Below the pieces are notes generated by a model, which ran no database searches, was not told where the DNA came from, and saw only the letters and a program-made list of their open reading frames with translations. 64,000 nucleotides of DNA, taken from the NCBI RefSeq assembly GCF_001748245.1, contig NZ_BDFO01000001.1, positions 4,665,471 to 4,729,470 on the forward strand, given 5' to 3'. This DNA comes from Oligoflexus tunisiensis (GTDB taxonomy: Bacteria > Bdellovibrionota_B > Oligoflexia > Oligoflexales > Oligoflexaceae). The stretch's first letter is position 1; every line of letters begins with the position of its first letter. Below are positions 57,948 through 64,000 of the stretch, piece after piece. The position numbers and the translations under genes were made by a program.

Positions 57948-59605
57948 GCGAGGGCTTCCTCCGATCCCAGGTACGCACGCCGAACCTCGGGATCGTTTTG
58001 AATCGCAGCCGGCTCCCCCAGCGCAATGGTTTCTCCAAAATTCAAAACGGCGATGCGATCACAGATACCCAGCACCAGGGGCACATGATGCTCGATCAGA
58101 ATCACCGTGATCCCAAAGCGATCGCGAATCTGTCGAATCAAAGCCTGCATGCCAGCCTTCTCACTCGGGTTCATGCCGGCGACCGGTTCATCCATCAAAA
58201 GAACCTCCGGTCGCGACATCAGTGCCCGCGCGAGTTCCAAACGCCTTTGATCTCCATAATTCAAATCACCTGCACAACGGCCCGCCTGCTCCAAAAGTCC
58301 GACAAATTCCATCCAGGCCCAGGCCTCCGCCTCCGCACCGGCAGGAAAGAGGGCGCGGCGCTGCTTCGCATCAAAGCGATGGGTGGCCGCGAGGATATTT
58401 TGCAAAACGGTTTGCTGGCGCAAAAGTCTTAAATTTTGAAAGGTGCGCATCAATCCCATGCGGGCCCGATGATGCACCGAGGCGCGCGTGATATCCTGAC
58501 CAAGGAAACGAATGCTCCCGGACGTGACGGGCGCAAAACCTGTCAGGGCATTAAAGACGGTGGTTTTCCCGGCCCCGTTGGGTCCGATCAAGCCAAAGAT
58601 TTCCCCGCGCTTGATGGCGAGCGAAAGACCATGCACCGCCTTCAGGCCACCGAACTGCACGTCCAGACCTTCAATCTGCAGAATCAGTTCATCGCCGCTC
58701 ACGGGCGCCTCCCGCAGAGTGGGCCAGCTCGTGGGTCTCGGGTGTTTACGACGGCGATCCGGAATCAGACCGCGGGGGAGATAAAGACTGGCCAGCACGA
58801 TCAAGGTTCCATTCACGACGAGGCGATAATCCTGCAGAGGGCGCAGGATTTCCGGCAAGGCGGACAGGACCGCGCCGCCGAGCGCAGCTCCCCAAACGGA
58901 CCAGGGACCACCGATGACGACATACGCGAGGATATTGATGCTGGCATCAAAGGTGCCCTGCCTTGCATTCCACGTATTCAAAAGATGAGCACTGGCGGCG
59001 CCGGTGATGCCAGCGATGGCCGCACCCCAGGCAAAGGCCAGAGTTTTGCAGCGAGCCGGGTCGATACCCATGGCGGCGGCTGCATACTCATCCTCGCGCA
59101 AAGCCCGGAAGGCTTCCCCGATGCGGCTGCGCTCCATGGTGCGAACTCCGTAGAGGATGAGCAGGAACAGCGGTAAAAACAGCCAGAGATAACCCTGCTG
59201 CTCGGCGAAGACCTGGGGAATGGCAAAGATGCCGATGGCCCCTCCGGTCCATTCCAGATTCAAACAGGTCACCCGCACCACTTCAACCAGAGCGAGCGTG
59301 GCCAGAGCCAGATAAATGCCGCGCAGACGCAGCACCATGCGACCGATGGCCTGCGCGATCGCAAAGCAAAGGAGTCCGGCGAGCAGCATTTCCCCAAGCA
59401 CCCAGGTCAAGGGGTAAAGACTGTCATCGGTCGCGGTGAAATATTTCGTGGAGATGAGCGCCGCCAGATATCCGCCGATGGCATAAAAGGCGGGCGAGGC
59501 CAGCGAGAGCTGACCGCTCATGAGCGGCACGTAGAGACTGATGGCGAGCAGGGCCTGCTGCAGCATCACGATGATAATAAACGCATCCAATTCCGGCATA
59601 AACAT
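57944..59605 (-). CDS. LivM-LivG fusion: permease plus ATPase
   Basis: A 553-residue fusion. Residues 1-290 are a LivM-type permease (ALLAISLYVPLMSGQLSLAS, GAAIAGITGAASAHLLNTWN, YVVIGGPWSVWGAALGGAVL). Residues 315-553 are a LivG-type ATPase (IGPNGAGKTTVFNALTGF, VLLMDEPVAGMNPSE, IEHHVPLVLGICDRI). The ABC signature is LNYGDQRRLELARA, with Asn in place of the usual Ser. In most bacteria these are separate livM and livG genes; the join puts membrane and motor subunits in a fixed 1:1 ratio. It follows livH by one base and overlaps livF by four. Confidence 0.93.
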   Translation of the reverse strand: MFMPELDAFIIIVMLQQALLAISLYVPLMSGQLSLASPAFYAIGGYLAALISTKYFTATDDSLYPLTWVLGEMLLAGLLCFAIAQAIGRMVLRLRGIYLALATLALVEVVRVTCLNLEWTGGAIGIFAIPQVFAEQQGYLWLFLPLFLLILYGVRTMERSRIGEAFRALREDEYAAAAMGIDPARCKTLAFAWGAAIAGITGAASAHLLNTWNARQGTFDASINILAYVVIGGPWSVWGAALGGAVLSALPEILRPLQDYRLVVNGTLIVLASLYLPRGLIPDRRRKHPRPTSWPTLREAPVSGDELILQIEGLDVQFGGLKAVHGLSLAIKRGEIFGLIGPNGAGKTTVFNALTGFAPVTSGSIRFLGQDITRASVHHRARMGLMRTFQNLRLLRQQTVLQNILAATHRFDAKQRRALFPAGAEAEAWAWMEFVGLLEQAGRCAGDLNYGDQRRLELARALMSRPEVLLMDEPVAGMNPSEKAGMQALIRQIRDRFGITVILIEHHVPLVLGICDRIAVLNFGETIALGEPAAIQNDPEVRRAYLGSEEALA

Positions 59606-59606
59606 C

Positions 59607-60527
59607 TCAAAGTTTTTCCAAGGGCCGTCGTCCCAAAAGTCCCTGCGGGCGCAGCATCAGGCCGAGGAAGAGAAGCGCGAAGGCCACCGCCTCCTTGTAA
59701 CCTGAATATTCCGCGGGCACGGCGGCTTCAATCAATCCCAGCAGAAGACCGCCGAGCACCGCACCGGAAATTTCGCCCATCCCGCCAAGCACAATCACCG
59801 CCAGGCCTTTTAAACCGAAGAGCAAACCAAAATGCGGTCCAGGTATGCTGAAGCCAGCGGCCACCAGGGTTCCGGCAAGACTGGCCAGCGCCCCGGACAG
59901 GGCAAAGGTCAGGACGATCGTCCGCTGCACGGGGATACCGAGAAGACTCGCGGTGCTTTGATTTTCCGCCACCGCACGCAGAGCCTTGCCCAGCATGGAA
60001 AAACGAAAGAGCAGGAGCAGGCCCGCCAGAGCCAAAAGGGAGACGAGCAGAATCACCAGCTGAATGCCGCGCAAACGCAGCTCGCCCCATTCCAGGAGCA
60101 CGGGAATAAAGCTGAGGCTTTCAAGATCAAAGTTGCGAGTCTCGGCGCCATAAACCAACAGCAGGGCGTTGACCAGAACGATGGCCACCCCGAGGCTGGA
60201 GACCAGAGACAGCAAAGGCTCCGCCTTCCGCCGCCGCAAAGGTTCAAAGGCAAAGCGTTCGATCAGTGCGCTCAGACCAGCACATAAGAGAAGAGAGAGA
60301 GCAGCGGCCGCCAGAAACGGCAGACGCATGTCCGTTTCCCAAAGAGGCATCTGGCCCCCACCCCACTGTCCCGTGGTCAGACTCCAGGTGAGATAGGCTC
60401 CGACCGCAAACACCGCGCCCTGGGCGAAGTTGATAACCCCAAGCAGGGAAAAGACCAGAGCATAGCCCAGGGCGAAGAGCGCATAGACCGATCCAATGGA
60501 AAGACCATTCAGCAGGATCTGCAGCAT
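59607..60527 (-). CDS. livH: Branched-chain amino-acid ABC permease LivH
   Basis: A 306-residue inner-membrane permease with about eight helices: GLSIGSVYALFALGYALVFS at the start, a FALSGALASLAGTLVAAGFS segment and GGMGEISGAVLGGLLLGLIE near the end, typical of LivH. With LivM it forms the translocation pore. It lies 15 bases after the LivK-type gene and one base before livMG, a tight operon. Substrate may be branched-chain amino acids, urea or amides, as this family varies. Confidence 0.95.
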   Translation of the reverse strand: MLQILLNGLSIGSVYALFALGYALVFSLLGVINFAQGAVFAVGAYLTWSLTTGQWGGGQMPLWETDMRLPFLAAAALSLLLCAGLSALIERFAFEPLRRRKAEPLLSLVSSLGVAIVLVNALLLVYGAETRNFDLESLSFIPVLLEWGELRLRGIQLVILLVSLLALAGLLLLFRFSMLGKALRAVAENQSTASLLGIPVQRTIVLTFALSGALASLAGTLVAAGFSIPGPHFGLLFGLKGLAVIVLGGMGEISGAVLGGLLLGLIEAAVPAEYSGYKEAVAFALLFLGLMLRPQGLLGRRPLEKL

Positions 60528-60542
60528 GAAGCGTCGCCTCGC

Positions 60543-61727
60543 TTATTTCAGAAACGCAAACGTCCCGCTCTTGCTGTCCGCACCCATCCTGATCTCAGCC
60601 ACATAAAAGGACTTCTGAATAATCTCACCGTCCTTATCGAAGCTGATGGGACCAAGAGCCGTCTGATAGCTCTGCTTCAGAATCTGTTGATTCAGCTCCT
60701 TCCGCAGCTCCTTCACATCATAGCTCGTGATCTTCTTTTTCTGATGCAGGGTGTTCAGCGCCTCGACCACGACCTGCACGGCTGTGAAGGCCTGCGCGGT
60801 AAACTGCCCCGGCATCTTTTTATATTTTTTCTGATAAAGATCAATCAGCACCTTGTTCATCGCATCAGGCGCTTCCGGTGAATAAGCCTGAGCGATCATG
60901 ATGCCGTCGCAGTATTTTTGACAAACGGGAAAGACGTTCGGGGTATTGAGCCCGTTGCCACCGATGATCAAGCCTTTGTATCCGAGCTGTCGCAGCTGCT
61001 TGACAAGGTTGCCTCCATCCGCGGCGAGGCCGGAGATGATGACAAGGTCCGGCTTCACCTTCATCACTTCACTTACCTGGGTGGTGAAATCCGTATCGGT
61101 GGTCTGAAATTTTTGAATCGTGCTGAGATGCAGACGCTTGTCAGCTTTGACGGCAGCCTGAAAGGTTTGCGACTCCGAGGTATTAAAGGCATCGTTTTGC
61201 GCATACAGAACAGCCACATTTTTCACCTGAGGATTGCGCTTCAACGCCGCGTCGAGAGCATGAGGCGCGACGATGGCGATCGGCGCCGACACACGACTGA
61301 CAAAGGTTCCAATCTGAGGAATCCCTTTGGCGGTATTGGAAGGGCCCACCACGGGAACCTTCGCCTTGTCCGCCAGCGGATCAGCGGCAAAAGCCTGTTG
61401 TGAAAGCGTAGGTCCGACGATGGCGACAACATTTTTGCGTAACAGGGCATTGAAGGCGTTGATGGCCGAAGCTTCATCACCCGCGGAATCCTCGACGAGC
61501 ACCTGGATTTTGGTGCCACCGACGCCGCCCTTGCTGTTGAAATATTCCTCGGCGAGCTGCACACCCACGATCTGTTCCTGACCGAGGAGCGCAACATTGG
61601 ACGTCTGAGACAGAGCGGCTCCGATGGGCAGGGGTTCCGCAATCACAGCCAGCAGCCGTGAACTCTGGGCCAGGATGAGAAGGGCACCGCCCAGGGCGAT
61701 CCGTCGAACGCTTCGATTCGCAAGCAT
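60543..61727 (-). CDS. Branched-chain amino-acid-type substrate-binding protein
   Basis: A 394-residue periplasmic binding protein (LivK/LivJ type, type I fold) with a signal region (MLANRSVRRIALGGALLILA). Typical segments are GAALSQTSNVALLGQEQIVG, VVAIVGPTLSQQAF and VVGPSNTAKGIPQ. It captures the substrate for LivH-LivMG-LivF. The frame extends to 61793, but GGAG six bases before the Met at 61727 and the signal peptide position select 61727. First gene of the transport operon. The ligand (Leu/Ile/Val or a related solute) is inferred from family. Confidence 0.92.
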   Translation of the reverse strand: MLANRSVRRIALGGALLILAQSSRLLAVIAEPLPIGAALSQTSNVALLGQEQIVGVQLAEEYFNSKGGVGGTKIQVLVEDSAGDEASAINAFNALLRKNVVAIVGPTLSQQAFAADPLADKAKVPVVGPSNTAKGIPQIGTFVSRVSAPIAIVAPHALDAALKRNPQVKNVAVLYAQNDAFNTSESQTFQAAVKADKRLHLSTIQKFQTTDTDFTTQVSEVMKVKPDLVIISGLAADGGNLVKQLRQLGYKGLIIGGNGLNTPNVFPVCQKYCDGIMIAQAYSPEAPDAMNKVLIDLYQKKYKKMPGQFTAQAFTAVQVVVEALNTLHQKKKITSYDVKELRKELNQQILKQSYQTALGPISFDKDGEIIQKSFYVAEIRMGADSKSGTFAFLK

Positions 61728-61815
61728 GGCTTTCTCCAACGCAAAGAGGGATGAACAGTCGTTCAAACTGCCCAAAAGCCGGCGAATTGTCAAACATCGC
61801 GGAACAATAAGTATG

Positions 61816-63294
61816 TCACGAAGTAAGAGTCGAACGCACCAGGCGGGAGAAGGCCTTGATTTCGGCCATGGTCACCAGTCGCGTCAGCAGCGCATAAAAG
61901 GGTGCCAGCGCAGCGATGGCCAGACGCTCCCAGAAGTTCAAGGCGACCATGGGTTCATAGAACAGCATGCCCAGCCAACAGGGGGCAAGGATGACGAGCA
62001 TATTTTTAAAGAGCTTCAGGTCGAGTACCTGCGTGGGAAAGATGCGCGTCATGGCGAGGAAGGTATAAACCTCACAAATAAACGTACAGAACGTGACAGC
62101 CACCCCGGCGCCGCCTGGACCAAACTTCAAACCGATGGGAATCGCCACCATATCCAGCGCGACATTGATGATGAGCCCGATAATGAAGATGCGGGATATC
62201 TGGCCTCCCGGGCTCGACAGGTAAAGGCAGGCGCCCGTAAACGTATTGATATACATCATGGTCAGGACAGGCGTTAAAAAGCAGACGATTTTATAGCTGG
62301 CCTGGAAGCCATCGCCATAGAGCAGCCGCGAAATATAATCGCCGAAGAGGATCAGGACCACACTCAAGGGCAGGGAGAAGACCAGAAGGAGGTTCATCAG
62401 CTGCTTATAAAGTTTTCCAAAGTTCCCTGCCCCTTCATGCAGAGCCTGCGACAACGCCGGCGTGAACGAGCTTTGCAGAATGGGAATCAGCAGCAGAAAA
62501 ACGCCGATGAGCTTGTTGGCGGAACCAAAGTATCCGACCTCGATATCACTGCTCATGAAGCTGAGCATGTTGGTATCCGTCTCGGTAAAAAAGGTGGTCA
62601 GCACGCCGGCCATATAAAACGGCAGGCTGACCTTGAGCAGCTCCCGCAGCCGTTCCCGGCTGAAGCCTTCGCCGAAGAACTGATGCCGGCGCGCCTCACG
62701 CATCATGTAGAACAGACCAAAAATCTCGGACAGGGCATGCATGATCGCAACCAGCAGGATGGTCGGATGAAATTTAAAAATGACAAGGCAGCCCGCCACC
62801 AGCACAATTTTGACGACGACGTTGATGATCGAGACCAGGCGCACCTTATCGATCGCAATGAAGATCTTGTGCAGGATATTGCGCTGAAAATTAAAGGTTG
62901 CGGCATAGATGCCCATGATCATCACCGTGCCCCAGGTTTCCCAGCCGGCATCCCTTTTGAAAATCATGAGGCTGGCGAACATCGCGAGGCCGATGAGAGC
63001 GGCCATCAGAAGTTCCATCAGAACAATGGTGTCGAAGATATCCCGAACATGACCGTGGTTGCTCGGCACCGTGCGATTGATATAGGTGGTAAAGCCCAAG
63101 GGCAGAAACGCGAAAAAAGCGGTGGTGAAGGAATCCGCGAAATAGAATATCCCCATTTTTTCCGGACCCATGATCCGAGGCAGCAGCATCCTCAGAGCCA
63201 GGCCGATGACCATGGTGAGCCCCACGGATAGACTCAGAAGAGACACATTTTTCGCAATCTTGCGATGCACGCTCTGATCTTGCGTCTCATCCAT
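61816..63294 (-). CDS. Polysaccharide flippase-like membrane protein (MOP superfamily)
   Basis: A 492-residue integral membrane protein with about 12-14 helices and the N-terminal polysaccharide-biosynthesis signature (VSLLSLSVGLTMVIGLALRM, LLPRIMGPEKMGIFYFADS). Such Wzx/MurJ-type exporters flip lipid-linked sugars across the inner membrane. The start at 63294 (MDETQDQS) has AAGGA ten bases upstream; a GTG at 63348 is a possible longer start. No glycosyltransferase is adjacent, so the cargo is unknown. Separated from the Liv operon by 88 bases on the same strand. Confidence 0.88.
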   Translation of the reverse strand: MDETQDQSVHRKIAKNVSLLSLSVGLTMVIGLALRMLLPRIMGPEKMGIFYFADSFTTAFFAFLPLGFTTYINRTVPSNHGHVRDIFDTIVLMELLMAALIGLAMFASLMIFKRDAGWETWGTVMIMGIYAATFNFQRNILHKIFIAIDKVRLVSIINVVVKIVLVAGCLVIFKFHPTILLVAIMHALSEIFGLFYMMREARRHQFFGEGFSRERLRELLKVSLPFYMAGVLTTFFTETDTNMLSFMSSDIEVGYFGSANKLIGVFLLLIPILQSSFTPALSQALHEGAGNFGKLYKQLMNLLLVFSLPLSVVLILFGDYISRLLYGDGFQASYKIVCFLTPVLTMMYINTFTGACLYLSSPGGQISRIFIIGLIINVALDMVAIPIGLKFGPGGAGVAVTFCTFICEVYTFLAMTRIFPTQVLDLKLFKNMLVILAPCWLGMLFYEPMVALNFWERLAIAALAPFYALLTRLVTMAEIKAFSRLVRSTLTS

Positions 63295-63407
63295 GGCTGG
63301 CGCGTCCTTCTTCACGAGAGGCTTTTGGGTTTCTACCCAGTGTAGCACCCTGCCGCTCTTTAGAAATCACAAAAACACCCGATATTTGAAGAGTCGAGGA
63401 GGTGGAC

Positions 63408-64000
63408 GTGCTGCGTTGGTATCATCATAAGAGTTCCTGGTTAGCCCTGCTGATCAGCGCGCTTGCCGCTCTGTTGCTTGTCACGGACGGGCTGGCGGAT
63501 GCAGACAGGGAAGCGAAGCGCCAGGCAGAACACCTGAAGTACTGGTTCGACGCCAGTGGTCAAAGCGATTTCGCGGCAGCACAAAACCAGACTTTTCAGG
63601 CCATTCCCAAAAATTCCATCAGCTTCGGCTTCACGCAGGGCACGCTGTGGTTACGGGTGGATCTGCCTCCGGCGGCGGCGGATGCGAGTCCGTGGCTGGA
63701 ACTCGATTCCGCGCTGCTGAGCCGCTGGGAGGTTTACGTTCCCGGTCAGGAGCAGCCGGTTTATGAGGCAGGCCTCAGCCGGCCCCGCGCGGCTCAGGAT
63801 CGGCACCGTTCTCCGACTTGGCACCTGGATGTTGCGCCGGATCGTGGCGGGACCTGGTTTATCAAAATGCGTTCGGATCATGCGATCAATCTGAATCCGA
63901 AGTTGCATACGCAGCGAAGTCTGCGTCTCAAGGAAAAACGCGAGTCTTTTTTCCTGGGGGCCTACGCGGGTGTCATGCTGTTTACTTACATCCTCACGGT
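63408..64000 (+). CDS. 7TMR-DISM sensor protein, 5' part (cut by the window end)
   Basis: The first 197 codons, starting at GTG 63408 with GAGGAGG five bases upstream. A signal or first helix (SSWLALLISALAALLLVTDG) leads into a 7TMR-DISMED2 periplasmic domain (about 45-175; ISFGFTQGTLWLRVDLPPAA, TWFIKMRSDHAINLNP), and the chain enters the 7TMR-DISM membrane region (FFLGAYAGVMLFTYILT) as the sequence ends. Such receptors are usually continued by a diguanylate cyclase, histidine kinase or PP2C domain, which cannot be seen here. The extracytoplasmic part may bind carbohydrate-like ligands. Confidence 0.88.
   Translation, partial: MLRWYHHKSSWLALLISALAALLLVTDGLADADREAKRQAEHLKYWFDASGQSDFAAAQNQTFQAIPKNSISFGFTQGTLWLRVDLPPAAADASPWLELDSALLSRWEVYVPGQEQPVYEAGLSRPRAAQDRHRSPTWHLDVAPDRGGTWFIKMRSDHAINLNPKLHTQRSLRLKEKRESFFLGAYAGVMLFTYILT

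Overview
The window looks like chromosomal DNA of a free-living, moderately GC-rich Gram-negative bacterium. It has two TonB-dependent outer-membrane receptors, many Sec signal peptides and lipoproteins, type IV pilin-like proteins, class III nucleotide cyclases and large fused sensor kinases. This mix, with a bacterial CYP102 and a CYP152 in one stretch, fits the Oligoflexia/Bdellovibrionota or a related former deltaproteobacterial group. That placement is inference from gene content: there is no rRNA, and I could search no database. I see no tRNA, rRNA, CRISPR array, insertion sequence or prophage.

Layout. 0.2-3.6 kb: a CBS-domain protein, then a three-gene pseudopilin operon whose last member carries a von Willebrand A domain and lacks the usual Glu5. 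3.7-8.7 kb: two unknown exported proteins and a FecR-domain protein coupled to a CHASE2 adenylate/guanylate cyclase. 8.7-18.5 kb: an SDR oxidoreductase, an LTA-synthase-like membrane sulfatase, a cNMP-binding EAL phosphodiesterase, an exported endonuclease/exonuclease/phosphatase-fold protein, a PLD lipoprotein and a transmembrane CheA-like kinase. 18.6-25 kb: a TonB receptor, a lipoprotein, three tandem solute-binding proteins with no permease, and a small lipoprotein. 25.3-28.1 kb: a translationally coupled operon of a small unknown protein, a FrnE-like DsbA protein and a cation/proton antiporter. 28.3-36.6 kb: a TPR protein with a degenerate cyclase domain, a multicopper oxidase fused to a C-terminal beta-barrel-like domain, a CYP152-type P450 and a siderophore-type TonB receptor. 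37-41.4 kb: a CheB-CheR-PAS-histidine-kinase fusion and its response regulator. 41.4-53.5 kb: an exported unknown, a GH125 mannosidase, a 123-bp palindromic element, an RRM protein, a kinase and response regulator lying tail to tail, an M16 peptidase, a J-domain protein, a ribbon-helix-helix protein, an SNF2 helicase and a receiver-TPR protein. 53.5-64 kb: a self-sufficient CYP102, a DUF493 protein, a Liv-type ABC transporter with fused LivM-LivG, a polysaccharide flippase and the start of a 7TMR-DISM sensor.

Common themes are second-messenger and phosphorelay signalling (one intact and one degenerate class III cyclase, a cNMP-EAL protein, three kinases, three receiver proteins with no DNA-binding output) and envelope or redox functions. 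Apart from one ribbon-helix-helix protein I recognise no DNA-binding transcription factor. The least ordinary items are the VWA-bearing pseudopilin set with its shared Cys/Gly module, the oxidase-barrel fusion, the degenerate cyclase, the permease-less binding-protein trio and the 123-bp palindrome. Many starts were moved downstream of the longest open frame, to the codon with a ribosome binding site and, for exported proteins, a signal peptide; each entry says so.
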